Shown: piece after piece, positions 48,461 through 58,012 of the stretch
Layout of the letters: each line of letters starts with the position of its first letter
Numbering within the stretch: the stretch's first letter is position 1
Source: Spirochaetia bacterium UBA6919
GTDB taxonomy: Bacteria; Spirochaetota; UBA6919
Direction of reading: 5' to 3'
Assembly (NCBI GenBank): GCA_002450905.1
Contig: DKAT01000083.1
Coordinates: forward strand, 1-64,000
DNA: 64,000 bases
Translations under genes and position numbers: made by a program
The notes under the pieces: generated by a model
Database searches by the model: none
What the model was told of the DNA's origin: nothing
The model's input: the letters and a program-made list of their open reading frames with translations, nothing else

Positions 48461-49941
48461 ATTTATCCTATGAATTAGATCAAATCAAAGATGAGGTAAG
48501 AACTGTAGCTTCAAAATATAATTTAGACTTCTTTGATACGGTATTTGAATTAGTAGATTATAATCGAATGAATGAGATAGCAAGTTATGGAGGTTTTCCC
48601 ACCCGATATCCCCACTGGAAGTTTGGAATGGAGTATGAACAACTTTCAAAGGGGTATGCCTATGGCTTGCAGAAAATATATGAAATGGTAATAAATAATG
48701 ATCCATGTTATGCTTACCTTATGGAAAGTAATGAACTTGTTGACCAGAAACTAGTTATGGCTCATGTCTATGGTCACAGCGATTTCTTCAAAAACAACAG
48801 TTGGTTTGCTCAGACAGAACGAAAGGCTATTGACACTATGGCAAACCATGGTAGCAGAGTCCGTAAGTACATGAAAACCCACGGATATGAAGTGGTCGAG
48901 GCGTTTCTTGATTGTTGTCTATCCCTGGATAATCTCATCGATCCTTATTCCCCGTTTATAAAACGTCGTTCTGATAAAGAAGATAAGCCGGAAGAACCTG
49001 ATAAATCCGTTAAGAAAATAGAAAGTAAAGGATATATGGATTCATTTATAAACCCACAGGAGTTTATGGAGCTTCAAAAGAAAAAAATGGACGAAGACAA
49101 ATTAAAGGAGAAGCGGTTTCCTGAGAATCCAGAAAAAGACATTCTACTCTTCTTATTGAATTATGCCCCCCTTGAAAAATGGAAACAGAACGTCCTTTCC
49201 ATTATAAGAGAAGAGAGTTATTATTTTGCACCCCAGGGACAGACTAAGATAATGAATGAAGGCTGGGCGTCATACTGGCATTCTAAGATCATGACGTCTA
49301 ATATACTGAGAGACAGTGAAATTATAGATTATGCTGATCATCATTCAAGTACTCTCGGTGTATCTCCGGGACAGATAAATCCCTATAAATTGGGTATTGA
49401 GCTATTTAAAGACATAGAAGACCGCTGGAACAAGGGGAAATTCGGCAAAGAATACGAGGAGTGTGACGACAGAGATGCCCTTGAAAACTGGGACAAACAA
49501 TTAAATCTTGGTCGGGATAAAATATTCGAAGTCAGGAAAATATATAATGATATCACATTTATTGATACTTATTTAACTAAAGAATTCGTAAGCCAGCAAA
49601 AGATGTTCACATACGCCTTAGACAAGGAAACAGGATATTATGTTATTAGTGACAGAGATTTTAAAAAAATTAAAGATACCCTCCTCTTCAACCTGACCAA
49701 TATGGGACAGCCATTTATCTATGTCCTTGATGGTAATTATAAAAATAGAGGTGAATTATATTTAAAACACCGATATGAATCCATCCCTCTTCAGAAGGGC
49801 TATGCCCGTGCTACCTTAAAAAATATCTGTACATTATGGGGACGTCCAGTCAATCTTGAAACCGTTGAGGATAATAAGGATATTTTAATTTCTTACGATG
49901 GATCAGAATATAAGGAAGTCTTCATGGGACTCCGAAAATAA
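48457..49941 (+). CDS. spoVR: SpoVR family protein
   Basis: 494 residues. Conserved family blocks are all visible: FPTRYPHWKFGMEYEQLSKG, NDPCYAYLMESN, MAHVYGHSDFFKNN, the central NEGWASYWHSKIM and a C-terminal GRPVNLETVE. SpoVR is essential for spore cortex formation in Bacillus, but in non-sporulating Gram-negative bacteria (YcgB) it belongs with PrkA/YeaG and YeaH in stress adaptation. His and Glu residues in HVYGH and NEGWASYWH could hold a metal. It starts with an ATGA overlap and AAGGA upstream. An insert around residues 165-215 is charged and likely disordered. Confidence 0.95.
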   Translation: MNLSYELDQIKDEVRTVASKYNLDFFDTVFELVDYNRMNEIASYGGFPTRYPHWKFGMEYEQLSKGYAYGLQKIYEMVINNDPCYAYLMESNELVDQKLVMAHVYGHSDFFKNNSWFAQTERKAIDTMANHGSRVRKYMKTHGYEVVEAFLDCCLSLDNLIDPYSPFIKRRSDKEDKPEEPDKSVKKIESKGYMDSFINPQEFMELQKKKMDEDKLKEKRFPENPEKDILLFLLNYAPLEKWKQNVLSIIREESYYFAPQGQTKIMNEGWASYWHSKIMTSNILRDSEIIDYADHHSSTLGVSPGQINPYKLGIELFKDIEDRWNKGKFGKEYEECDDRDALENWDKQLNLGRDKIFEVRKIYNDITFIDTYLTKEFVSQQKMFTYALDKETGYYVISDRDFKKIKDTLLFNLTNMGQPFIYVLDGNYKNRGELYLKHRYESIPLQKGYARATLKNICTLWGRPVNLETVEDNKDILISYDGSEYKEVFMGLRK

Positions 49942-50125
49942 TACTATAATCAATAATATCATGCACATTGACTTACTAGGAGTAGAAAGAATATACTTTT
50001 GAGATGAGGTTATAATTCCTTATAAAATAATAAATAGATATCCTGTTATCATTATAAATCATAAAAGATTTGTGAAAAATAGATATATACACAATGTTCA
50101 TGTGTTCAATACTATGGAGGATGAT

Positions 50126-50590
50126 ATGATTGGAAACAAGATTGTAGAATCAATTCGTCTGAGAGTACCGGGAAAGATGACTTATTCCCATGAAGCGGAT
50201 GGAGTGGAGTATTTTGTCAAGATAGAAGATTTCGACCGATACAGCGTGGTGATTTCTGAGATGGGATTAAAAAACTCCAGTACAGAAAAGATCTCTCCAA
50301 AACAATTCGAAAATAAAGTACGGGAACTGGAAAATAAATTATCTTATTTCATGGAATGGCCTAAAATTCTTGAGTTGGATAATCAAAACCAGATAGCCCA
50401 ATTGAGAAGTTATCCTGGTGAAAAAGATGGTGACACATATAAATACTATGAAATTCTTGTCAACAATGGTAAGAAGATTAATTTTAAAAGAATAGCAAAT
50501 CACAAAGGTTTGAAAGAAAATATAAATATGGTAATCCCTGATCAGATCTTAAAAAGATTAATCAATGATTTTACAGATACTATCAGATAA
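50126..50590 (+). CDS. Orphan protein downstream of the prkA module
   Basis: 154 residues from the ATG at 50126, which has GGAGG (50116-50120) at ideal distance; in-frame starts at 50072 and 50114 have none. It is soluble, alpha/beta, with GNKIVESIRLRVPGKMTYSHEADGVEY split around ~residue 15 and a charged middle. No family or motif recognised. It lies 184 bases after spoVR on the same strand, so it may belong to the same stress regulon, or have its own promoter in that gap. Confidence 0.65.
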   Translation: MIGNKIVESIRLRVPGKMTYSHEADGVEYFVKIEDFDRYSVVISEMGLKNSSTEKISPKQFENKVRELENKLSYFMEWPKILELDNQNQIAQLRSYPGEKDGDTYKYYEILVNNGKKINFKRIANHKGLKENINMVIPDQILKRLINDFTDTIR

Positions 50591-50618
50591 ATAATATCGA
50601 CATTCTAAAATACATCAT

Positions 50619-50891
50619 CTATTTTGGCAATACTTGGGTAAATGGTTTAATTTCATAACTCTCATAAACCCCATTGCGTGTATACGGGTCATTTTTCATG
50701 GTTTCCTCGACCTCTTCCAAACTCTCCATATCAAAAATAATCAATGATCCACTGATATCAGAAAATGGACCAGCTAATTTCAATTTCCCTCTGGACTGAA
50801 GATCCTCAAGACGTTTTAGGTGTTCAGGACGATGCAATTGCCTCTTCTCCCCAGATCCCTGACCAATTCGTCCAATTACAACAAACAGCAT
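50619..50891 (-). CDS. YciI-like (YCII domain) protein
   Basis: 90 residues. The YCII fold is shown by the opening MLFVVIGRIGQGSG, the HLKRLEDLQSRGKLKLAGPF segment with the family His and Gly-Pro, DISGSLIIFDMESLEEVEETMKNDPY (quoted in part: SGSLIIFDMES and NDPYTRNGVY) and the ending YEIKPFTQVL. The conserved His-Asp pair in related proteins suggests an enzymatic role, but the reaction is unknown. Its 219-bp upstream region contains copy 2 of the palindromic repeat. Confidence 0.85.
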   Translation of the reverse strand: MLFVVIGRIGQGSGEKRQLHRPEHLKRLEDLQSRGKLKLAGPFSDISGSLIIFDMESLEEVEETMKNDPYTRNGVYESYEIKPFTQVLPK

Positions 50892-51031
50892 CCATATCTC
50901 CTTTTGATAAGAAAATTACACTAATATTTTAAAATAATTCTATACAGCGAGATATTTATAACTTTAACAAACTATCAAATAACACTTTAATATTTAAAAT
51001 AAAATATATAAAAAAAGACATGAGAGCAAGT

Positions 51032-51061
51032 ACAATCGGAACTAAATTTTTTGATTCCGAT
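51032..51061. repeat. 30-bp near-palindromic repeat, copy 2
   Basis: Identical to copy 1 (18172-18201) except for AA to TT in the centre. The arms ATCGGAA (51035-51041) and TTCCGAT (51055-51061) keep the same 13-base spacing. It lies 49 bases beyond the stop of the diguanylate cyclase gene in the direction of that gene's transcription and about 140 bases upstream of the yciI start. Both copies therefore sit shortly after a stop codon. Confidence 0.7.
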
Positions 51062-51110
51062 AATGATTAGTCAGGTTGAAAGTGTTTAATTAGTTTAAGA
51101 GAACTTATTT

Positions 51111-52826
51111 TTAAGAAACGATTTGATTACGACCCCGCTCCTTAGCTAGATATAGATTCTCGTCAGCCAGGTTGATTAGTTCTTTAGGGGTAATAGGCTC
51201 TGATTCATCTGGACTGGGGGTATAAGTTGAGATACCCATACTCAAAGTGACATGATCAGCGACTTTAGATTTCTCATGTGGCAGCTTAGAGGTATTTATT
51301 AAATTACGTAGAGTATTTGCTATTTCAAAAGCTTCATCTTGACTTAAATTCGGAAGAATAATTGAAAACTCCTCTCCTCCATAACGTGCTGGGACCTCTC
51401 CACTACGGCGAAATGTCCTTTTAATCAACTGAGAAACAAATCTTAAACACTCATCCCCTTCCTGATGGCCATAATGATCGTTATATAATTTAAAATAATC
51501 AATGTCACAAAGTATAAGAGATAGAGAAGTTTTTTGCCTAAGTGATCTGTGGAGCTCTTCCTGGAGTTTCATATCAAAAAACCTTCGGTTGTAAAGCCCT
51601 GTGAGTGGATCTGTAATAGATATTTCAACTAATTCTTCATTACGTAATTTCAATTGTTCGTTCACATCGATCAGAATGTTTTCAAGATTTTTTTCTTTCG
51701 ATATATCTCTAATAATCCCTGTGAAAAAGATCTGACCATTAATTATCATCTTGGATACCCCAAGGTGTGCGGGGAATGTTGTACCATCTTTACGTAATGC
51801 CTCAATTTCTCTTCCTATCCCAATAATTTTAGCTTGATTGGTCGTGAGATAACGATGGATATAATTATCATGTTGTGATTTATTAGGCTCTGACATAAGG
51901 ATATTTACATTCTGACCTATCGTCTCCGATTGAGTATATCCAAAAAGATTTTCAGCAGCTGGATTGAATGACTGGATAATTCCTCGATCATTGATTGTAA
52001 TTAATCCATCAATCATTGTATTGACAACTGCTCTCAGACTTTCTTCCTTGCTTTGCAATTCTTTTTCTGATTTTGATATTAACTGGAGCAATTTATTGAT
52101 AGTATGGCTCATTTGGGATATTTCATCCTTACCGGATAGAGGAATATTGAAATCTCTCTCCCCAGCAGAAAAGCGATTTAAATAATGATTAATTTTGCTG
52201 GTTCTGCTTGTTATGAGTTTAGATAGAGCCAGGTTTAATAAGATAGCCCCTATAAGTAATCCCATTCCTACGAATGAGGTATAGTAAAATATATTTTCCT
52301 TTTCATTTTTTATATCATATCTTAAATTAATACGGAAATAAAGAAAACCACAATTTGATGTTCTGAAAAGAGAATTTGATTTTTTGCAGATATGAGTAAA
52401 TCCAAGGAGGATATGATTTTTTTTATTTAAAATAACATGGGCGTGTTTTTCTAAAATTGAATTCTGTATATTATTTAGTTTTACAATATTTTCAGGATCA
52501 GACCAGGTTGAATTGATTTCATCATAATGATTTGACGCAACGATAATACCTTTAGGGTCCACATATTGAATCCCTTTGATATCAGGTTCAGAAGCAATAC
52601 TGGAAATGAGTCTTTGAATCTGGAGAGTATTATTTTTATTATTATAATCTTCTACAATGCCTTGCAGGAAGTTTAACCGATCTTTCAACTTATTTTGATT
52701 ATTTTCTATGGACTGATTGATAATAATTTCAGATGTTATAAAATATCCGATAACAAAAGATATAATTACAAATAATAGAGTTATTGCGGGTATCATATAC
52801 CTTAAGGTAAGGAATATTTTTTTCAT
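51111..52826 (-). CDS. Membrane diguanylate cyclase: periplasmic sensor - HAMP - PAS - GGDEF
   Basis: 571 residues. Two membrane spans (~12-33 and ~186-207) enclose a ~150-residue extracytoplasmic sensor. A HAMP domain (FSAGERDFNIPLSGKDEI) and a PAS domain (~262-380; VNTMIDGLITINDRGIIQSF) lead to a GGDEF domain (~400-571): DPLTGLYNRRFF and the active-site ARYGGEEFSIIL are intact, so c-di-GMP synthesis is expected. The inhibitory site RxxD reads RSGE, so feedback may be weak. The gene starts 3 bases after a solute-binding lipoprotein gene, whose product could bind the periplasmic sensor. Confidence 0.92.
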   Translation of the reverse strand: MKKIFLTLRYMIPAITLLFVIISFVIGYFITSEIIINQSIENNQNKLKDRLNFLQGIVEDYNNKNNTLQIQRLISSIASEPDIKGIQYVDPKGIIVASNHYDEINSTWSDPENIVKLNNIQNSILEKHAHVILNKKNHILLGFTHICKKSNSLFRTSNCGFLYFRINLRYDIKNEKENIFYYTSFVGMGLLIGAILLNLALSKLITSRTSKINHYLNRFSAGERDFNIPLSGKDEISQMSHTINKLLQLISKSEKELQSKEESLRAVVNTMIDGLITINDRGIIQSFNPAAENLFGYTQSETIGQNVNILMSEPNKSQHDNYIHRYLTTNQAKIIGIGREIEALRKDGTTFPAHLGVSKMIINGQIFFTGIIRDISKEKNLENILIDVNEQLKLRNEELVEISITDPLTGLYNRRFFDMKLQEELHRSLRQKTSLSLILCDIDYFKLYNDHYGHQEGDECLRFVSQLIKRTFRRSGEVPARYGGEEFSIILPNLSQDEAFEIANTLRNLINTSKLPHEKSKVADHVTLSMGISTYTPSPDESEPITPKELINLADENLYLAKERGRNQIVS

Positions 52827-52829
52827 GAA

Positions 52830-53768
52830 TTATTTCTCTTGAATGAAAAGATCTGTTGTATCTACCTTTGATTTAATTAATTTATATTGCAGTAGAACTC
52901 GGTTTAATAGCTGTATATTATTTATAAGGAGGGGAGGATTTCTTTTTATAAAATTATAATTTTCTTCTTTTGTGGGGATATGAATATATTTGAAATTATC
53001 CAGGACTTTTTGAGGGGTAATTTTCTGACGCTTCGCTAAGATGGATGATGCTTTATCAGGGTGATCACTCAGATATTTTACAGCTTCAAACCAAGCATCA
53101 TGTATTTGATTTACAATTATAGGATTTTTTTTGACAACATCATCATGAATTACCATAACATCGATGATTTCATTGGGTATTTCTTTGCTGGAAAATATTT
53201 CATTGGCACCAGCCTTAAGAATTTTCGTTCTGGCTGGATCAAACGTAACAACTGCATCCACTTTCTGTGAATGATAAGCTGATTCATGGGCATTAACATC
53301 AATGGATAATATTTTAATATCATTTGGAGACATATTATTCTTTTCAAGAGCACGGGTAATAACATAAGCTCCCAGAGCATTGCTTTCTACAGCAACTTTC
53401 TTGCCAATTAAGTCTTTCATTGATTTTATAGGGGGACGGGCTAAAATGACATCTCCTCCATGGGATACATCATGTACAAGGATAATTTTAATAGGTATCT
53501 TGTCTTGTTTTAATAAGAGGACTTCGTCGAGGGTTAGTGATGCTCCCTCCAGTACACGGTTTCGAAATGCCCGCAGAACTTCTGTAGCAGAGTCATATTG
53601 TATAAGTCGAATATTGGATTTTTTAAAAGAACCCAGGGATTTTGCAAGATAAAGTGGCTCATATCCAGTCCAGATATTAGTTCCAATACGGACGAGAGGA
53701 GTTTCCTGCGGTTTACAGGATAAAAATAATAGGATGAATAGAAGGAAAAACAGATTACTTTTTTTCAT
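52830..53768 (-). CDS. ABC-type solute-binding lipoprotein (NMT1/SsuA-like)
   Basis: 312 residues from the ATG at 53768, where the signal sequence MKKSNLFFLLFILLFLSC begins; an in-frame ATG at 53816 adds 16 residues and neither has a clear ribosome-binding site. The lipobox LFLSC anchors it in a membrane. The mature part is a type II periplasmic binding fold of the nitrate/sulfonate/thiamine-precursor kind: RIGTNIWTGYEPLYLAKSLG, SLTLDEVLLL, LIGKKVAVESNALGAYV and VDAVVTFDPA. No permease or ATPase gene is near. Its partner is instead the adjacent sensor diguanylate cyclase (3-bp gap), suggesting that it reports ligand rather than imports it. Confidence 0.85.
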   Translation of the reverse strand: MKKSNLFFLLFILLFLSCKPQETPLVRIGTNIWTGYEPLYLAKSLGSFKKSNIRLIQYDSATEVLRAFRNRVLEGASLTLDEVLLLKQDKIPIKIILVHDVSHGGDVILARPPIKSMKDLIGKKVAVESNALGAYVITRALEKNNMSPNDIKILSIDVNAHESAYHSQKVDAVVTFDPARTKILKAGANEIFSSKEIPNEIIDVMVIHDDVVKKNPIIVNQIHDAWFEAVKYLSDHPDKASSILAKRQKITPQKVLDNFKYIHIPTKEENYNFIKRNPPLLINNIQLLNRVLLQYKLIKSKVDTTDLFIQEK

Positions 53769-53845
53769 ATAATTATTTATAATATACTCACTCCCTCTAA
53801 AAAGTTTTTCATTCATACATAAAGTTAATTTATTTTAGCGATGTG

Positions 53846-54802
53846 TCAAGATATACTAAGATTTTTTTCTATATTCCTTATAGCCTGTTCGAAATCAGGG
53901 AATAGAAACTGGTAACCTTCTTCCAAAAGACGTTTTGGATAAACATATCTACTTTTGACTATCAGTTCTGTTTCTGTTCTCAGAATAAATGCACCCAGTT
54001 CAAGCATCCAGTTTGTAGGAGAGAATCCGTAAGATACATTTAATATTTTTCTAATCGTCCCCATAATTTCTTTATTAGGAAGAGGATTTGGCGTGCATAA
54101 ATTATAAATGCCCTGGGACTTGTTGTTTTCAATAAGCCATTGGATTATATTACAGAAGTCATCCGTATGAAGCCAGGATACATATTGTTCCCCATTACCC
54201 ATCTTTCCACCAAGCCTTAATAGAACAAGTTTTCTCATGGTTTCATATACCCCACCTGGTTCTGAACCAAATATAAATGAAGTTCTTAATATATTTTTAC
54301 GTATATGCTGCAGATTTATACTTTCAAATTCTCTTTCCCATGATTGAGCCACATCAACTGAAAATAAATCCTTGGCATCTTTGTGTGGAGCTATGATATG
54401 ATTATATTCATCATTTGGAGTATCGTACCGATGGAGATATATAGTTGCTGTACTGGAGTTCAGCCAGACTGGGGGCGGATTTTGACATTTCGTAATAGCC
54501 TCGCCTAATATCCGAGTGGACAGAACCCGGGAATTCATAATATCATCTCGATTTTTCTTATTATAACGGCAATTTACCCATCTTCCTGTGAGATTTACAA
54601 GGGCTGAAGCATCCTCCAGTTCCTTGATCCATGACCCAAGGGACTTTCCATCCCATATAACAGTTTTGGCATACTCGAAAGAATGGTGATTACGGGAAAA
54701 AATAACCACCAGATATCCCCTCTTATAAAACCATTTTGAAAGACATCGTCCAAGAAATCCAGATCCACCAGGGATAATAATTTTTTTTTGACTCAACTCC
54801 AA
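53846..54802 (-). CDS. TIGR01777-family NAD(P)-dependent epimerase (YfcH-like)
   Basis: 318 residues, an extended short-chain dehydrogenase. The nucleotide-binding PGGSGFLGRCLSKWF opens the Rossmann fold; ALVNLTGRWVNCRYNKKNRD and WLNSSTATIYLHRYD follow, and the C-terminal VSWLHTDDFCNII plus GIYNLCTPNPLPNKE are family-typical. The catalytic Tyr of YxxxK appears replaced or shifted (YLHRYDTPNDEY), as in other members. The reaction of YfcH-like proteins is not established. It lies upstream of the solute-binding gene on the same strand with a 77-bp gap; a joint role is not evident. Confidence 0.85.
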   Translation of the reverse strand: MELSQKKIIIPGGSGFLGRCLSKWFYKRGYLVVIFSRNHHSFEYAKTVIWDGKSLGSWIKELEDASALVNLTGRWVNCRYNKKNRDDIMNSRVLSTRILGEAITKCQNPPPVWLNSSTATIYLHRYDTPNDEYNHIIAPHKDAKDLFSVDVAQSWEREFESINLQHIRKNILRTSFIFGSEPGGVYETMRKLVLLRLGGKMGNGEQYVSWLHTDDFCNIIQWLIENNKSQGIYNLCTPNPLPNKEIMGTIRKILNVSYGFSPTNWMLELGAFILRTETELIVKSRYVYPKRLLEEGYQFLFPDFEQAIRNIEKNLSIS

Positions 54803-55036
54803 CCCTCAAATAATAATATAAATAATCGTCTATTCATTTTAAAATAATAATGATATTAATCAAGTTTGTGTATTATTTTAAATTAATTTATAACAGATAA
54901 TTATTTTTTATATTCAAAATCATTGTTATTAAAATAAATATTATTAATTCAAAAGGACTTTATTTCTACTCAAAAAATCATTACATTACATTAGATTTTT
55001 TATAGGTGTCTATTCAGATCTAAATAGTAGGTGGGT

Positions 55037-56392
55037 ATGAAAATTATAATCATCGGAGCAGGGGATGTGGGATTTCAAATTGCAGAACGACTTGTAAATG
55101 AAGAACACGATGTGGTTATTGTTGATAGAGATCCTGAGAAGATTTTAGAGATAAATCGCTCACTGGATGTATTGACGATTATTGGACAGGGTGGTGATTA
55201 TGATGTTTTAAAGAAAGCTGGGATTGAAGGGTGTGATATTCTTATTGCTGCCACAGATGTTGATGAAACAAATATGATTGCTTGTTTCATAGCAAAGAAA
55301 TTTAACGTAGCTTCTAAAATTGCCAGAATTAGAAATTATTTATTTGAATCAGAAATTAAAAATGGAAAAGGTATTTTCACAAAAGAAGAACTGGGTATTG
55401 ATGTCCTGATAAACCCTGAAGAAGTTGTTACAGAGCGTATTGTACGACTCATCTCATCTCCATCAGCATTTGAAATAATAGAGTTTCCTGAAGAAGAACT
55501 CATTATAAAGGGCTTTAAAATAACTGCGGGACTCGAAATCGCTAATACATCCATCAAAGAAATCGCTTTTTATACAAAACTTCAGAAAATGCTTATCCTC
55601 GCAATTATTCGGCAAGATGAAATGATTATCCCAACGGGTGACACAAAACTTATTCCCGGTGATAAGGTATATATTGTTGGTAAAACAGAAGATTTTCCAG
55701 ATATCGCTCCTTATTTTCATGAGTCACATAAAATTATTAAAAGGGTATTTATTTCTGGAGTATCGAATATTACAAGAAGACTGTGTAAGATATTCCAAAC
55801 TCAGGATATACATGTTAAAGTGATTGAGCAGGATAGAAACAAATGTCTGTCGTTCGCAGAAGAGTATCATAAGATTGATGTGGTAAATTGTAGTCCAACT
55901 GATGTAGAATCTTTACTGGACGAGGGATTAGAAAATATAGATGCATTTATTGCTGTTTCAGAAGATGAAGAACGAAATATTTTGTCATCGATGCTTGCTA
56001 AAAAGCACAAGGTAAGAAAAACTATTACTAAAATTCAGAAGAATGATTACTTACCTTTCACTAATGTGATGGGAATAGATGCCGTGGTTAATCCCAAGTT
56101 ATCAACTGTGGGTGAAATATTAAAATATGTCAGAAAAGGAAATATATTGTCTGTGGTTACACTTGGTGAATCAAATGCTGAAGCAATTGAGTATCAGATT
56201 GGTAAAAATAGTTCATGCACTGGTAAACCACTGAAAGAAATTAATTTTCCAGAAGGTTCTCTTATCTCTGCTATTATTAGAGGGGAAGAAAGAATTATAC
56301 CACGAGGTAATGATATTCTAAGAATGGGAGATCGGATCATAGTGTTTACAAAATCAGAAGTAGTAAAAGAAATTGGAAGGATATTCAGCTAG
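55037..56392 (+). CDS. trkA: Trk potassium uptake regulatory protein TrkA
   Basis: 451 residues from the ATG at 55037; AGGTGGG lies just before it, and a GTG two codons earlier is the alternative. Two RCK units are present. The first has an intact NAD-binding IIIIGAGDVGFQIAERL with DRDPEKI; in the second (VFISGVSNITRRLCKIF) the glycine motif is degenerate. Each is followed by a TrkA-C domain (GDKVYIVGKTEDF and GDRIIVFTKSEVV). TrkA gates the TrkH channel on the cytosolic side. It is 3 bases before trkH. Confidence 0.95.
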   Translation: MKIIIIGAGDVGFQIAERLVNEEHDVVIVDRDPEKILEINRSLDVLTIIGQGGDYDVLKKAGIEGCDILIAATDVDETNMIACFIAKKFNVASKIARIRNYLFESEIKNGKGIFTKEELGIDVLINPEEVVTERIVRLISSPSAFEIIEFPEEELIIKGFKITAGLEIANTSIKEIAFYTKLQKMLILAIIRQDEMIIPTGDTKLIPGDKVYIVGKTEDFPDIAPYFHESHKIIKRVFISGVSNITRRLCKIFQTQDIHVKVIEQDRNKCLSFAEEYHKIDVVNCSPTDVESLLDEGLENIDAFIAVSEDEERNILSSMLAKKHKVRKTITKIQKNDYLPFTNVMGIDAVVNPKLSTVGEILKYVRKGNILSVVTLGESNAEAIEYQIGKNSSCTGKPLKEINFPEGSLISAIIRGEERIIPRGNDILRMGDRIIVFTKSEVVKEIGRIFS

Positions 56393-56395
56393 AAT

Positions 56396-57898
56396 ATGAA
56401 AATAGGAATTGTTCTCCATATCCAAAGTGTGCTTATAATGTTTATAGGTCTGTTTCAGATCTTTCCACTGATGTTTTCAATTTACTATAAAGGAAATGAT
56501 ATATACCCATTTATCTATTCCATTATTCTGACAGTTATAACTAGTGCTATAATCCATCTTTCTACCCGTAGATATCGAAGTAAAGAAATTAAGATAAGAG
56601 AAAGTTTTGCTATAGTAACTTTTGGATGGGTTACAGCGGCATTATTTGCTACTATCCCTTTTTTAATCCATTCTTATATGTCTGGTTACCCTCAAACAGG
56701 AGCAATTAATAATTTTACTGATGCATATTTTGAGATGATGAGTGGTTTTACAACGACAGGTTCATCTATTTTGAAGGATATAGAGGCACTTCCAAAGGGC
56801 TTATTGTTCTGGAGAAGTTTGACACACTGGTTAGGAGGTATGGGAATTATTCTTCTTGCTGTGGCTATATTACCAGCACTAGGTGTAGGTGGAATGCAAT
56901 TGTATCAAGCTGAGGTCCCTGGCCCAATTACTGATAAAATTGCCCCTCGAATAAGTGAAACAGCAAAGATTCTTTGGGGAGTTTATGTTCTGTTCACCGT
57001 ATCCGAGACTATTTTATTAATGCTTGGAGGTATGGATCTATTTGATGCCCTTTGTCATACCTTTGGATCTGTGGCTACAGGAGGATTTTCAACCAAGAAT
57101 CTTAGTATAGGTCACTATAACTCAGTGTATATCGATGTTGTGGTAATAATTTTTATGTTCCTTTCAGGAGCTAATTTTACAATCCATTATAGATTTTTGA
57201 GTGGAAACAGAAAAGCTTATTTCAGGGATAAGGAATTTTTGTTTTATACAGGAATTATTGTAGCTACTTCGGCTCTTCTAATGTTTGATAACTTGTATAA
57301 AAACTTTAATGGGGATTTTTTAAACTCTATACGCTATACTGTCTTCCAATCTGTTTCCATTATGACTACCACAGGCTATGGAGTGGGTATTCACGAGAAG
57401 AGTACATATCATTTCGGTGTCTGGTCAAGTTTTGCACAATTTTTATTTATTATTTTGATGATCTCAGGAGGTTCTGCGGGTTCTACCGGTGGAGGAGTCA
57501 AGAGTCTGAGGGTCTTTGTTGCATTAAAGTTTGTATATAATGAAATAATTAAATTTATTTACCCAAGACATATTAAGCTTATCCGAATTGGAAAGGATGT
57601 GATACCTGAGGGAATTATTCTTTCTACACTGGGATTTATTATGATTCATATTTTAATAACAGGGATAGCAACGCTCATTATGAATTATTTAGAATCGGAT
57701 TTGGTTACCAGTTTCTCTTCTGTGGTTACTACTTTGAATAATGTAGGTCCTGGTCTTGGAAAAGTGGGGCCTGCTGATAATTTTTCAAGTATATCTACAC
57801 CTGGCAAGTGGATATTAACCTTATGTATGCTCCTTGGACGCCTGGAATTATATAGCGTTATAATTTTATTTGTACCCGTTGCATGGAGGAAAAATTGA
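56396..57898 (+). CDS. trkH: Trk potassium uptake transmembrane protein TrkH
   Basis: 500 residues with about ten membrane spans plus pore helices. The four selectivity-filter repeats are visible: SGFTTTGSSIL, GSVATGGFSTKN, SIMTTTGYGVGI and TLNNVGPGLGKVG. The central SGGSAGSTGGGVKSLRVF gate loop is conserved. It mediates K+ uptake driven by ion gradients, controlled by TrkA encoded just upstream. No damage seen. It is followed by a 114-bp gap and a glycosyltransferase cluster. Confidence 0.95.
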   Translation: MKIGIVLHIQSVLIMFIGLFQIFPLMFSIYYKGNDIYPFIYSIILTVITSAIIHLSTRRYRSKEIKIRESFAIVTFGWVTAALFATIPFLIHSYMSGYPQTGAINNFTDAYFEMMSGFTTTGSSILKDIEALPKGLLFWRSLTHWLGGMGIILLAVAILPALGVGGMQLYQAEVPGPITDKIAPRISETAKILWGVYVLFTVSETILLMLGGMDLFDALCHTFGSVATGGFSTKNLSIGHYNSVYIDVVVIIFMFLSGANFTIHYRFLSGNRKAYFRDKEFLFYTGIIVATSALLMFDNLYKNFNGDFLNSIRYTVFQSVSIMTTTGYGVGIHEKSTYHFGVWSSFAQFLFIILMISGGSAGSTGGGVKSLRVFVALKFVYNEIIKFIYPRHIKLIRIGKDVIPEGIILSTLGFIMIHILITGIATLIMNYLESDLVTSFSSVVTTLNNVGPGLGKVGPADNFSSISTPGKWILTLCMLLGRLELYSVIILFVPVAWRKN

Positions 57899-58012
57899 TT
57901 TAATATTATCTATTTAATAGAGAATACATAAATAATTTTAAAAGCTTATTGAATGTTGACAAAAAGATTTTTCTTTAGTAATTTTAATTTCCATTAAAAG
58001 GTATATATTGTT

